Shown: positions 6,969 through 15,617, counted from the first letter of the stretch. The stretch: DNA of 21,525 nt from Polaromonas sp. (GCA_013823505.1 PNMH01000067.1:1-21525); one strand, 5' to 3'. Notes: a model not told the origin generated them from the sequence alone. A program made the numbers and translations.

Positions 6969-9242
6969 TCAGGCCGCCTCAGTCGGTGCGAACTGCTGCA
7001 GGGCCAGTTGCGTGCGGGTCATGTCGGCCAGCAGCTGGGTGCCCAGCTCGCGGCGCAGCACGGTGTCTTCTTCCGAGGCCAGCCGCTCGATCTGGGCCGA
7101 CGTGCGCACCAGCGCCCGAAAGCCCAGCAGCATGGCCGTGCCCTTGAGCTTGTGGGCGTCGTAGGCGATCTGCGCGGAGCTTCCTGCAGCCAGCGAGGCC
7201 AGCAGCACGTGCACGCTGCCTTCGGGCGGCTCGAACAGGGTGGCCAACAGTTCGTCCATGGTGTCGGCCGGCATCATCGCCACGATCTCGGTGTAGGACT
7301 CGGTGTCGATGAGACCGGCCGCGCAGGTGTTGAGCTCCTGAACCTCGGGGGCCGCATTCTCGGGCGCGGGCACAGGTGCCGGTGACGGCGTGGCATCGCC
7401 CACCAGCACGGTGGATGCATCAAGCAGGCCACAGCGTTCTAGCGCGCGCTGAAGATCCTGCGCCTGCAGGGGCTTGCTGGCGAATTCGTTGACCCCCACT
7501 TCGAGCGCCCGCTTGCGCGTGTCGTTCACCACGTCGGCGGTGACCAGCACCACCTTGATGTCCTTGTTGGGGCCGGTGAGCGCGCGGATGGCTGCGGTGG
7601 TGGCCAGGCCATCGAGCACGGGCATGTGAAAGTCGAGCAGCACCACATCAAAGCGCTGCCGATCCAGCAGTTGCAGGGCTTCTTGTCCGTTTTCGCAGAA
7701 CACCGCCTCGTGACCCATGCGGTCGAGCAGGATGTTCATGTACTTGAGGTTGATCGGGTGGTCCTCGGCCACCAGCACCCGCAGCTGACGCGACGGGCCT
7801 GCGTTCTCGCCGGACTGAACCGACTCCGCCAGCGCCTCGGTTTCGGGCAGGACCATGTGCACCGTGAACAGCGAACCCTGACCCGGTTCGCTGAGGACGT
7901 CGATGGTGCCGCCCATCATGTGGGCGAGGTTGCGCGAAATCTCCAGCCCCAGGCCACTGCCGCCGATGCGCCGGCGCACCGAGTTGTCGGCCTGGTAGAA
8001 GCGGGTGAAGAGCTGGGCCACGGTGGCCGCGTCCATGCCCATGCCGGTGTCCTGCACCGTGAGGCGCACGCCGCCCGGCGTGCCTTCGAGCCGGGACAGA
8101 CGCGCCGTGATGCTGCCCTGCGAGGTGAACTTCACCGCGTTGCCCAGCAGGTTGAAGAGGATCTGGCGCACGCGCGTGGGGTCGGCCATGACCCATTCGG
8201 GCAGGTCGTGTTCGGTGTCCACCTGCAGCGTGATGCCCTTCTCTCGGGCTGAGGCGCGCATCAGGCCTTCGACCTCGTTCACCAGCGAGCGCAGGCGCAC
8301 CGGTTCGGGCGCCAGGCGCAGCGTGCCCGACTCCATGGTGGACACGTCCAGGATGTCGTTGAGCACCCCGAGCAGGTGCTGGGCGGAATCGCGCGAGGTC
8401 TGCACGTAGTCGCGCTGCTGCCCCGAGAGCTGGGTTTCGTCGAGCAGGTTGAGCATGCCCAGCACACCCTGGAAAGGGGTGCGGATTTCGTGGCTCATGT
8501 TGGCCAGGAACACGCTCTTGCCGTGGTTGGCGGCTTCGGCCTCTTCTTTGGCCACGGCCAGCTCCCGGGAGACGGCCTGGAGCGCTTCGTACTGGCGCAC
8601 CTGACGACGCAGGTGGCGCACCAGCAGCGCCACAAACAGCAGCAGCACGCCGGCCTGCACAGCGGCCAGGGCGATCACCAGGCGGCCCTGCTCCCGCAGC
8701 TGGGCGTTGCGTTCGTCCACGAAACGCGCCGTGGCGCGGTTGGCTTCGCGCGTGAGTTCGCCCAGTGCCGGCTCGATCTGCTCCATGGTGCGGATCAGCG
8801 TCTGTCGGGTCGCGCGCTGCTGAAGCAGCCCGGTGGGGTCTGCAAAAACCGGGTCGGCCTGGGCCACAAAGCCGTTCACCGCGCTGATGGCATCGCGGTA
8901 GGCTGGCGTGGCGTTGAGCAGGTCGTTGCGCGGGATGTCCGTGACCACCGCGATGCGGCTGACGAACACCTCGTAGCGCTCGACGAGGAAGTCCGCGTCA
9001 ACGGTGGCCTCGCTGTCGGTGGAGCTGTGCATCGCGTAAGCCAGGTGGTTGAGTTCGCGTTCCAGCTGGTACGACTGCCACATGATCGAGTCGATCTGGT
9101 TGATCGCCACGTCTTCCATCAGGTTGAACTGCTTCCACTGGATGTAGCTCAGCGGCGTCAGCGTCACGAGCAGGGCAGCACCGATGGCGGCCACCCAATG
9201 CCCCACCTTCCAGCCACCAAAACCCGTGGGTCGGGTGTTCAT
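6969..9242 (-). CDS. Tripartite hybrid sensor histidine kinase (HisKA-HATPase-REC-HPt)
   Basis: The protein is 757 aa. Membrane segments lie at about 17-34 and 188-207 and bracket a mostly helical periplasmic region of about 150 residues. HisKA follows ([19 protein letters not shown], phospho-His 251), then HATPase (N box [11 protein letters not shown] near 363-373, G1 DTGMGM near 398, G2 GSGLGLEIS near 428). A receiver (about 487-605, phospho-Asp 537 in LLDFHMP) and a C-terminal HPt domain ([13 protein letters not shown], phospho-His 697) complete the phosphorelay. The last phosphate acceptor must be a separate response regulator, not identifiable here. The start codon lies inside the stop of the upstream periplasmic-protein gene (ATGA overlap), which suggests translational coupling and joint function. 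The gene follows cheB in the same direction. The architecture is like BarA/TorS-type kinases; the signal is unknown. Confidence 0.93.
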   Translation of the reverse strand: MNTRPTGFGGWKVGHWVAAIGAALLVTLTPLSYIQWKQFNLMEDVAINQIDSIMWQSYQLERELNHLAYAMHSSTDSEATVDADFLVERYEVFVSRIAVVTDIPRNDLLNATPAYRDAISAVNGFVAQADPVFADPTGLLQQRATRQTLIRTMEQIEPALGELTREANRATARFVDERNAQLREQGRLVIALAAVQAGVLLLFVALLVRHLRRQVRQYEALQAVSRELAVAKEEAEAANHGKSVFLANMSHEIRTPFQGVLGMLNLLDETQLSGQQRDYVQTSRDSAQHLLGVLNDILDVSTMESGTLRLAPEPVRLRSLVNEVEGLMRASAREKGITLQVDTEHDLPEWVMADPTRVRQILFNLLGNAVKFTSQGSITARLSRLEGTPGGVRLTVQDTGMGMDAATVAQLFTRFYQADNSVRRRIGGSGLGLEISRNLAHMMGGTIDVLSEPGQGSLFTVHMVLPETEALAESVQSGENAGPSRQLRVLVAEDHPINLKYMNILLDRMGHEAVFCENGQEALQLLDRQRFDVVLLDFHMPVLDGLATTAAIRALTGPNKDIKVVLVTADVVNDTRKRALEVGVNEFASKPLQAQDLQRALERCGLLDASTVLVGDATPSPAPVPAPENAAPEVQELNTCAAGLIDTESYTEIVAMMPADTMDELLATLFEPPEGSVHVLLASLAAGSSAQIAYDAHKLKGTAMLLGFRALVRTSAQIERLASEEDTVLRRELGTQLLADMTRTQLALQQFAPTEAA

Positions 9243-9748
9243 TGCAGTTCCAGTGCCTTGAGTTGCCAGATCGAGCGTTCGTAGTAGACGGAGGTGCGCA
9301 GCTCGGCCGAGTTGTCAAACGGGTACACCACGAACAGCGGACCCTTGCTGCGCACAGGAATGGGCTTGTCGTCGATCAGGCGGGCCATGAGCACACCGTG
9401 TTTGGCGAGGTCTTCCACCGGAATGCTGATCTTGTAGTCGTTGATGGCCACTGCGCTCACCGTGGTGCCGCTGGACTTGACGAGAGCCAGCACGTCCTTG
9501 AGCAACGGACCCGTGAACTTCACCGGCTTGTCGTACCAGGGCGTGCGGGTGGTGAAACTGTGCTGAGGCAGCTTTTCGATCATGGCCATGTCGAACACGG
9601 CCAGATCGCCCTTGTTCTTCGCGTCGATCTTGCCGCTCACGCTCAGGATGACGCGGCCCTTGGGCGCTTCCATCGGTTGGGCAAACGACGACAGGGGAGA
9701 CACGGCGGCCAGGGCCAGCAGCGCGGTGAAAAGACGACGGTTGTTCAT
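9239..9748 (-). CDS. Periplasmic molybdopterin-oxidoreductase-fold protein, putative sensor partner of the hybrid kinase
   Basis: The protein is 169 aa. Residues 1-23 form a Sec signal peptide (RR, then [14 protein letters not shown], cleavage expected after SFA). The mature part carries [32 protein letters not shown] and [15 protein letters not shown], features of the small proteins annotated as molybdopterin-dependent oxidoreductase-like (sulfite-oxidase-type fold). It is far shorter than true enzymes and I see no cysteine in the mature protein, so cofactor binding and catalysis are doubtful. The stop overlaps the hybrid kinase start by 4 bases. Such proteins are often encoded beside membrane sensor kinases or diguanylate cyclases, which suggests a periplasmic ligand-binding partner for the kinase. 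That role is inferred from context. It starts 24 bases downstream of the cheB stop, so it probably shares the cheB transcript. Confidence 0.8.
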   Translation of the reverse strand: MNNRRLFTALLALAAVSPLSSFAQPMEAPKGRVILSVSGKIDAKNKGDLAVFDMAMIEKLPQHSFTTRTPWYDKPVKFTGPLLKDVLALVKSSGTTVSAVAINDYKISIPVEDLAKHGVLMARLIDDKPIPVRSKGPLFVVYPFDNSAELRTSVYYERSIWQLKALELQ

Positions 9749-9772
9749 GTTCGGACTCGGTGGACGGGTTGA

Positions 9773-10864
9773 TCAGATGCGGTGGCGCACGCCAGCGGGT
9801 GCGCTGGCCAGGCGGTTGAGCACCGCCTCGGCAATGTGTGTGAGGGGCAGGATTTCATGGGCGGCGCCATGCTGGATGGCCATGCGCGGCATGCCGAAGA
9901 CCACACAGCTGGCCTCGTCCTGCACGTAGTTGTAGCTGCCGGCGTCTTTCATCTCGCGCATGGCCAGCGCGCCGTCGGCGCCCATGCCGGTGAGCATGAT
10001 GCCCAGCGCGTTCGGGCCGAGCACGCGCGCGGCCGACTTGAACAGCACCTCCACCGAAGGGCGGTGGCGGTTCACGGGTTCGGTGTCTTCGACCACGGCC
10101 ACGTAGTTGGAGCCGCTGCGGTCGATGCGCAGGTGGTGACCACCCGGGGCAATGTAGGCGTGGCCCGGCAAGATCCGCTCGCCGTGCCGGGCTTCCTGTA
10201 CGCGGATGCGGCACAGCGTGTTGAGCCGGTTGGCAAAGCTGGTGGTGAAGCCCGGGGGCATGTGCTGGGTGATCACGATGGCGGGTGCGTCCGCCGGCAT
10301 GGGCATGAGCACTTCGCGGATGGCTTCGGTGCCACCGGTGGAGGCGCCAATGCAGATGATCTTCTCGGTCGACACACGGGGCAGAGCCGCGCGAGGTGGC
10401 TCCGCAGCACCGCCGCCGGCAGGTGCCGAGCCGGCGCCGGGCGCGGGCGGCAGACGCTTGACGTGGGCGCTGGCGGCCACGCGGATCTTGTCCACGATGT
10501 CGCCGGCCAGTTCCTGCAAACCACTGCTCACGCCGATGCGCGGCTTGGCCACGAAGTCGATCGCGCCCATTTCGAGTGCGCGCAGCGTGGTCTCGGCGCC
10601 TTGCTCGGTGAGGGTGGAGACCATCACCACCGGCATTGGCCGCAGGCGCATCAGGCGCGAGAGGAACTCCAGCCCGTCCATGCGTGGCATCTCCACGTCC
10701 AGCGTGATCACGTCGGGGTTGGTCTCGCGGATCATCTCGCGCGCCACCAGCGGGTCGGCCGCAGCGCCCACGCAGGTCATGTCGGGCTGGCGGTTGATGA
10801 TTTCGGTGAGCAGGCTGCGCACGAGGGCGGAATCGTCCACCACGACCACTTTGATTTTTGCCAT
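9773..10864 (-). CDS. cheB: Protein-glutamate methylesterase/glutamine deamidase CheB
   Basis: CheB removes methyl groups from receptor glutamates and deamidates glutamines, resetting receptor sensitivity after phosphorylation by CheA. This 363-aa copy has an N-terminal receiver (DDS at 10-12, phospho-Asp 56 in [11 protein letters not shown], Lys 107) joined by an Ala/Pro/Gly linker (about 138-163) to the methylesterase domain. The catalytic triad is visible: Ser 175 in GASTGG, His 201 in TQHMPPGF and Asp 297 in GMGADGA. Length is normal for the family. The start has an excellent ribosome-binding site, AAGGAGAGG, just upstream. It lies 30 bases after cheD in the same direction, within the cheA-cheR-cheD-cheB run. 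Confidence 0.97.
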   Translation of the reverse strand: MAKIKVVVVDDSALVRSLLTEIINRQPDMTCVGAAADPLVAREMIRETNPDVITLDVEMPRMDGLEFLSRLMRLRPMPVVMVSTLTEQGAETTLRALEMGAIDFVAKPRIGVSSGLQELAGDIVDKIRVAASAHVKRLPPAPGAGSAPAGGGAAEPPRAALPRVSTEKIICIGASTGGTEAIREVLMPMPADAPAIVITQHMPPGFTTSFANRLNTLCRIRVQEARHGERILPGHAYIAPGGHHLRIDRSGSNYVAVVEDTEPVNRHRPSVEVLFKSAARVLGPNALGIMLTGMGADGALAMREMKDAGSYNYVQDEASCVVFGMPRMAIQHGAAHEILPLTHIAEAVLNRLASAPAGVRHRI

Positions 10865-10894
10865 GGTCCTCTCCTTGTCTTCTCGTCGGTTCGT

Positions 10895-11524
10895 TCAGAA
10901 CAGGTCGACAGAACCGCCCGTGATGGCCTTGGCCACCACCGAGGCGCTGCTCTTGCGTTCCTGCGTTTCCAGTGTTTCAGGGTGCGAATGCGCCAGCCGC
11001 TTGACCATGGCCTTGCCGGTGGCCGGGAAGTAACAGACCTTGCGCGGGTGGATGTCGAGCACGTCCTTGGAGATCACCGCGATGCGTTCGGTCTGCAGGT
11101 AGTCCAGCACGAACTGCGTGTTGCGCTCACCCACGTTCATGGTGGTGAAGGTGTGCATCACCTGTCCGCCGCCGAACACCTTGGCCTGCATGGTCTCGCG
11201 CCGGGCGCCGAGCTTCATCATCTCGTTGATCAGCAGTTCCATGGCAAACGAGCCGTAGCGCCCGCCCGCGTCCATGCCGCCATCGGGCAGCATGAAGTGG
11301 TTCATGCCGCCCACGCGAACGCGCGGGTCGTAGATGCAGGCGGCAATGCAGGAGCCCAGCACCGTCATCACCATCATGTCGTCGGCGGTCACAAAGTACT
11401 CGCCGGGCAGCACCTTCACCGCGTCCTGGTGGAAGTGGTGGTCGTGGTAGAAAAAGCTTGCCTCGCCAACCTTGCGCTTGCTGGCCTTGAGCTGGTCGAG
11501 TCGTGATGTGGGGGCTGCGATCAT
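10895..11524 (-). CDS. cheD: Chemoreceptor glutamine deamidase CheD
   Basis: CheD deamidates selected receptor glutamines to glutamates, making them substrates for CheR. This copy is 209 aa from the ATG at 11524. An upstream in-frame start was rejected because it lies inside cheR and gives an atypical N-terminus. The active-site cysteine is Cys 59 in LGSCIAACIYD and the histidine is His 76 in GGMNHFMLPDG; the family motifs GGRYGSFAMELLINEM and KVFGGGQVM also appear. The last six residues, GSVDLF, nearly match the end of the CheZ-like protein (GSIDLF). It starts 10 bases after the cheR stop, so the two are surely co-transcribed. Confidence 0.95.
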   Translation of the reverse strand: MIAAPTSRLDQLKASKRKVGEASFFYHDHHFHQDAVKVLPGEYFVTADDMMVMTVLGSCIAACIYDPRVRVGGMNHFMLPDGGMDAGGRYGSFAMELLINEMMKLGARRETMQAKVFGGGQVMHTFTTMNVGERNTQFVLDYLQTERIAVISKDVLDIHPRKVCYFPATGKAMVKRLAHSHPETLETQERKSSASVVAKAITGGSVDLF

Positions 11525-11534
11525 CCGGGCGTTC

Positions 11535-12425
11535 TCACAGACGTTCGTAGACTGTTTTTCCGCGCAGCGCAAACAGATTGCGCGCGTCGCTGAAGTTCTC
11601 GGCGTGGCCCACAAACAGCATGCCGCCGGGCTTCATCACGCGGTGGATGCGCTCGAGCACCTGACGCTGCGTGGCGGCGTCGAAATAGATCATCACGTTG
11701 CGGCAGAAGACCACGTCGAAGGGTTCGCGAAACGGCAGGTCGTGGATCAGGTTGACGGACTGGAACGTCATGTTTTTCTGCAGATCGGGCTTCACGCGCA
11801 TGAAGCCTTCGTTGCTGCCCTTGCCACGCATGAAGAAGCGCTGCATGCGCTCGGGGCTCAGGCCCTTGGTGCCGTCGGCCTTGTAGACACCGCGTTGCGC
11901 CGTGGCCAACACCTTGGTGTCGATGTCGCTGTTGACGATCTCGTACGAACCGCTGGCGCCCAGGCCCTCAACGGCCGTCATGGCGATCGAATAGGGCTCT
12001 TCGCCGGTGGAGGCGGCCGAGCACCAGATGCGCCACTTCTGCGTGCGTTGGGCGGCAAACATCTGCGCCAGGATCTCGAAATGGTGCTGCTCGCGGAAGA
12101 ACGCGGTGAGGTTGGTGGTCAGCGCGTTGATGAACTCCTGCCACTCGGCGCCATCGTGGTGTTCGAGCCAGTCCAGGTAAGTCTTGAAGCTGTCGTGACC
12201 GGTCTCGCGCAGGCGGCGCGACACGCGGCTGTACACCATGGCGTGTTTGCCGTCGTGCAGGCTGATGCCGGCTTTTTTGTAGATCAGCGCCTTGATGCGC
12301 GAGAAGTCGGCGTCGGACCAGACGAATTCACGGCCCTCGGCCAGGGGTCCGTCTTCAGACGCTGCGGTTCGTGGCGGTGGCACCGGACGCGCAATGCGTT
12401 GGGAGGAAGGGCTTTGCTGCAACAT
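11535..12425 (-). CDS. cheR: Chemotaxis protein methyltransferase CheR
   Basis: CheR transfers methyl groups from S-adenosylmethionine to receptor glutamates. The 296-aa protein has an N-terminal helical domain (about 36-115, FSRIKALIYKKAGISL and NLTAFFRE) and a Rossmann-type SAM domain (CSAASTGEEPYSIAM, residues 135-149; NSDIDT; FCRNVMIYFD; FVGHAENF). The beta-subdomain around 198-211 reads FMRGKGSNEGFMRV, with glycines placed as in enteric CheR (MRGTGPHEGLVRV), the region that binds the receptor pentapeptide. This copy is therefore probably pentapeptide-dependent, in keeping with the DWESF receptor tail at 1-267. The first ~30 residues are Pro/Ser-rich and variable. It begins 63 bases after cheA; cheW, often found between them, is absent. 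Confidence 0.96.
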   Translation of the reverse strand: MLQQSPSSQRIARPVPPPRTAASEDGPLAEGREFVWSDADFSRIKALIYKKAGISLHDGKHAMVYSRVSRRLRETGHDSFKTYLDWLEHHDGAEWQEFINALTTNLTAFFREQHHFEILAQMFAAQRTQKWRIWCSAASTGEEPYSIAMTAVEGLGASGSYEIVNSDIDTKVLATAQRGVYKADGTKGLSPERMQRFFMRGKGSNEGFMRVKPDLQKNMTFQSVNLIHDLPFREPFDVVFCRNVMIYFDAATQRQVLERIHRVMKPGGMLFVGHAENFSDARNLFALRGKTVYERL

Positions 12426-12453
12426 CGGGTGTCCTGACCGGTTGGAAACTGGA

Positions 12454-12468
12454 GCGCGCCAGGCGCGC
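12454..12468 (-). other. GC-rich hairpin in the cheA-cheR gap
   Basis: GCGCGC and GCGCGC flank a CAG loop (12454-12468 read on the plus strand) within the 63-base gap after the cheA stop. No U run follows on the minus strand. It could slow RNA decay or polymerase and so tune the ratio of CheA to CheR and CheD. Confidence 0.4.
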
Positions 12469-12488
12469 GGGTTGTTGTTCTGAAGGCT

Positions 12489-14611
12489 TCAGTGCCGCGA
12501 TCGGCGCACCAGGCTGGAGGTGTCCAGGATCAGCGAGACCTTGCCGTCGCCGAGGATGGTGGCGCCCGAGACGTTGGGCACGCGCCGGTAGTTCGATTCC
12601 AGGTTCTTGATCACCACCTGCTGTTGGCCCAGCAGCTCGTCGACCATCAGCGCCACGCGCTGGCCGTCGGCTTCCACCACGACCATGATCGGGCTGGCGC
12701 CGCTGTGCTCGAAGCGCGGCACCTGGAACACACGCTCCAGCTCGATCACCGGCATGAACTCCTCGCGCACCTTGACCACTTGCGCGCCTTGCGCCAGGGT
12801 GTTGATGTCGGTGGGCTTGATCTGGAACGACTCGATCACGCTGGACAGCGGCAGGATGTAGACCTCGTCGCTCACCCGCACCGACATGCCGTCCATGATG
12901 GCCAGGGTCAGTGGCAGGCGCACCGAAACGCGCATGCCGTAGCCCTCGGCCGAATCGATTTCCACCGTGCCGTTGAGCGCGGCGATGTTCTTTTTCACCA
13001 CGTCCATGCCCACGCCGCGGCCAGAAACATCCGTCACTTGGTCGGCGGTGGAGAAGCCCGGGGCAAAGATGAGGCCCCAGACCTCGGCATCGGTCATGGA
13101 GTCGGGCGCGTCGATGCCTTTTTCGCGCGCCTTGCTCAGCAGCTTGTCGCGATTGAGGCCTTTGCCGTCGTCGCGCACTTCGATCAGGATGGAGCCGCCT
13201 TCGTGCGTGGCCGACAGCGTGATCGTGCCGTGCTCGGGCTTGCCCTTGGCGCGCCGGTCTTCCGGCATTTCAATGCCGTGGTCGCAGCTGTTGCGGATCA
13301 GGTGGGTCAGCGGGTCGGTGATCTTCTCCACCAGGCCCTTGTCGAGTTCGGTGGCTTCGCCGTGTGTGACCAGCTCGACTTTTTGCCGAGTTTGGTGGCA
13401 AGGTCGCGCAGCATGCGGGGGAAACGGTTGAACACCACCGACATCGGGATCATGCGGATCGACATCACCGCTTCCTGCAGGTCGCGGGTGTTGCGGTCGA
13501 GGTCGGCCAGGCCCGCCAGCAGCGGCTGGTTGGCGCTGTTGTCGAGCTCCCGGCTTTTCTGCGCCAGCATGGCCTGGGTGATCACGAGCTCACCCACGAG
13601 GTTGATCAGCTGGTCCACCTTGCTGACCGAAACGCGCAGGGTGCTGGACTCCATCGCGGCCGGTGCAGCGGCGCGGGTCTCGACCTTGGGCGCGGCGGCC
13701 TTGGTGGTGTGCTCGGGTGCGGTGATCACCGCTTGAGCGGCGTCAACCGCGTGGGCTGGCACACCGGGCGCACCGTCGAAAAAGCCAAAGTCGGCGCTGG
13801 CGGCCTGCACGGGCGCGGCCGGTGCTGGCGCTTCGTCGGTGGTGGCGGCCAGGTCGACGATGCGGATCTCTTCCTTGCTCACATGGAACGTGAAGAGGTC
13901 CATCAGGTCGCCGTCGGACGAGGTGGTGGTGGCGCGGTAGACGCGCTTGTTGGCCTGGTCGCAGGGCAGGGACTCGATGGTGCCCAGCCCGGGGATGTCG
14001 CGGAAGAGCTCGGCCACGCCGTCGGCTTGCGCCACGTTGTCCAGCGGGCCGATGTGGATTTCGAGTTCGCGGCTGGCTTTGGCCGCCGGCTTGTTGATCA
14101 CGCGGGCCGGCGCGGGGGCGGGTGCTTCCACCACCGGCGCTGCCACCACCGGTGCCGGGGCGGCTTGAACGACAGGGGCCGCAGCGTCTTCGCCGTTGGC
14201 CAGAGCGTAGATGCGGGCTACCAGATCGCCCGTGGCGGGTGTGTCGTTGCCGCGGCCCTGGTGGTGGGCGAGTTGCAGGCGCAACGCGTCGCTCGATTCC
14301 AGCAGCACGTCCACCATGGCGGCGGTGGGGTTGAGTTCGTGGCGGCGCAGCTTGTCCAGCAGCGACTCCATCTGGTGCGTGAGTTCGGCCACGTCGGCAA
14401 AGCCGAAGGTGGCGGCACCGCCCTTGATCGAGTGGGCGCAGCGGAAGATCGCGTTGAGTTCTTCGTCGTCGGCCTTCTCCACATCCAGCGCGAGCAGCAT
14501 CTGCTCCATCTGGTCCAGGTTTTCGCCCGCTTCCTCAAAGAAGATTTGATAGAACTGGCTCAGGTCAATGTCGTTGGCCAGGCTTTGACCTTCGTTCATC
14601 ATTTCACCCAT
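12489..14611 (-). CDS. cheA: Chemotaxis histidine kinase CheA, with a single-base frameshift
   Basis: CheA phosphorylates itself in response to receptors and passes phosphate to CheY and CheB. The first frame (14611 to 13307) gives the P1 HPt domain (His 60 in AHSIKGGAATFGF), Ala/Pro-rich linkers, a small ferredoxin-like domain (about 182-255, ELEIHIGPLDN) and the P3 dimerisation helices (about 322-400). At codon 411 the frame breaks after LATKLGKK. The -1 frame continues with VELVTHGEATELDKGLVEK into the P4 kinase domain (DPLTHLIRNSCDHGIE, DVSGRGVGMDVV) and the CheW-like P5 domain, ending at 12489. Joined, the protein would be about 707 aa, normal for CheA. Both sides are well conserved, so this is a sequencing error, a recent mutation or ribosomal frameshifting. 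AAGGAG precedes the ATG at 14611. Confidence 0.9.
13379..13385 (-). other. C-AAA-AAG run at the cheA frame break
   Basis: Reading the minus strand, GGC AAA AAG TCG is the incoming frame and a slip back by one base at AAG gives GTC GAG CTG, the conserved CheA sequence. The site resembles the dnaX slippery heptamer A-AAA-AAG except for its first base. Without frameshifting the ribosome ends at 13307, giving a 434-aa product that lacks the kinase domain. Confidence 0.7.
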
Positions 14612-14651
14612 GGGGGGTCTCCTTGGCTGCTGGTGAGCGGCGCGCGTTTGT

Positions 14652-15014
14652 TTAACGAATGACTTTTTGGATGACTTCGATCAACCGGGCGGGATCGAAG
14701 GGTTTGACCAACCAGCCCGTGGCGCCCGCGCTGCGGCCGGCCTGTTTCATCTGGTCGCTGGACTCCGTGGTCAGGATCAGGATGGGTGTGGTCTTGAATT
14801 TGGGGTGCTCGCGCAGCTTGCGTGTGAGGCCCAGCCCGTCCAGGTTCGGCATGTTCTGGTCGGTCAGCACCAGGTCGATGCTGTGCATCTGCGCTTTCTC
14901 GAAAGCGTCCTGGCCATCCACCGCTTCGACCACGTGGTAGCCGGCTCCGGTGAGGGTGAACGCCACCATTTTTCGCATGGAAGCCGAATCGTCGACGGCA
15001 AGAATGGATCGCAT
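14652..15014 (-). CDS. cheY: Chemotaxis response regulator CheY
   Basis: CheY carries the signal from CheA to the flagellar switch. This is a single-domain receiver of 120 aa with the acidic pair Asp 8-Asp 9 (AVDDS), phospho-Asp 52 (LTDQNMPNLDG), Thr 82/83 in LTTESS and Lys 104 in LVKPFD. There is no output domain. The beginning MRSILAVDDSASMRKMVAFTL is typical of the CheY placed just before cheA in beta- and gammaproteobacteria. GGAG lies upstream of the ATG. A sigma-28-like promoter sits just 24 bases before the start. cheA follows after 40 bases in the same direction, so the promoter probably also drives cheA, cheR, cheD and cheB. Confidence 0.96.
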   Translation of the reverse strand: MRSILAVDDSASMRKMVAFTLTGAGYHVVEAVDGQDAFEKAQMHSIDLVLTDQNMPNLDGLGLTRKLREHPKFKTTPILILTTESSDQMKQAGRSAGATGWLVKPFDPARLIEVIQKVIR

Positions 15015-15037
15015 GGCTAACTCCGTGTTTCAGTCAA

Positions 15038-15064
15038 ATATCGGCAGATACCGGGGGGTCTTGA
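15038..15064 (-). promoter_or_regulatory. Sigma-28 (FliA) promoter for cheY and the genes after it
   Basis: On the minus strand the -35 is TCAAGACC (15064-15057), followed by exactly 11 nt and a -10 of GCCGATAT (15045-15038). The cheY start codon is 24 bases downstream, giving a very short leader that still contains the GGAG site. The promoter lies between the cheZ-like stop and cheY. Confidence 0.75.
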
Positions 15065-15080
15065 ATCGGGGCCTGTTCGG

Positions 15081-15545
15081 TCAGAACAGGTCGATGGAGC
15101 CAGCGTCCATCTCGCTCTGTGTCACCGGGCTGGGGCGCTCGGGCATCGGGTCCAGGCCCAGCGGCACTTCCCCTTCTTCGGGCTCCATGGCTTCTTCGGC
15201 CAGGCGCCAGGCGCAGCTCTGCAGCACCTTGCCGGTGTGCACGATCAACTGGGTCGCCATGTCGTGAAACTGCAATTCCGTCACGGCCTGGTGCAGGCTG
15301 GTGCGGATCGGGCCGAGTTCGGCCTGGCGGCTTTCGTGAAGCTCGCCAAGGGCCTGATTGGCCGTGCCGAAGCGTTCCATCAGGTTGGCGGTGGCGTGGT
15401 CCAGCAGGCCTTCGAGGCGCTGCAGGTCGGTCACGGCCATGAGCAGCGAATCCTGGAGGTTGGCTACCAGATTCACGGGCAGGGAGACGCACGGCGGAGG
15501 ATGCTGCATCGTCAAGTGGTCCATGGTGTTGCTCGTGTAGGGCAT
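15081..15545 (-). CDS. cheZ: CheZ-like chemotaxis protein (probable CheY-P phosphatase)
   Basis: The protein is 154 aa and mostly helical. Residues 90-101 read ELQFHDMATQLI. This keeps the Asp and Gln, four residues apart, of the CheZ catalytic motif FQDLTGQ (Asp 95 and Gln 99 here), the residues that position and activate water on phosphorylated CheY. It is shorter than enteric CheZ (about 214 aa): it has little before the first long helix (about 25-75) and a short acidic/Pro linker (118-146) leading to a C-terminal GSIDLF. In CheZ the extreme C-terminus binds CheY. Its place directly before cheY and its own sigma-28-like promoter support the role. Similar F-x-D-x-x-x-Q helices occur in other chemotaxis-linked proteins, so the symbol is tentative. 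The start may be the Met at 15524 instead; neither site has a clear ribosome-binding site. Confidence 0.7.
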   Translation of the reverse strand: MPYTSNTMDHLTMQHPPPCVSLPVNLVANLQDSLLMAVTDLQRLEGLLDHATANLMERFGTANQALGELHESRQAELGPIRTSLHQAVTELQFHDMATQLIVHTGKVLQSCAWRLAEEAMEPEEGEVPLGLDPMPERPSPVTQSEMDAGSIDLF

Positions 15546-15590
15546 GTCGAGTAGGGTGGGCAGTACAATTTTCGAGGTCTGTAAGAAGCT

Positions 15591-15617
15591 GTATCGGCAG
15601 ATAACCGGCCAAATTCA
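15591..15617 (-). promoter_or_regulatory. Sigma-28-like promoter for the cheZ-like gene
   Basis: On the minus strand the -35 is TGAATTTG (15617-15610; five of eight match TAAAGTTT), then 11 nt, then GCCGATAC (15598-15591). The start codon at 15545 is 46 bases away. The -10 with its upstream flank TTATCTGCCGATA closely matches the cheY promoter TATCTGCCGATA. Confidence 0.65.

Noticed and set aside
9239..9748. True catalytic molybdoenzyme
   Set aside because: The protein is too short, and the mature part has no cysteine to ligate molybdenum; it was kept as a fold-related binding protein.
9782..11506. Plus-strand open frame of 574 codons opposite cheB and cheD
   Set aside because: Antisense shadow of two firmly identified genes; composition bias only.
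12492..14662. Plus-strand open frames opposite cheA
   Set aside because: Antisense to cheA; His/Val/Gly-rich with no family features.
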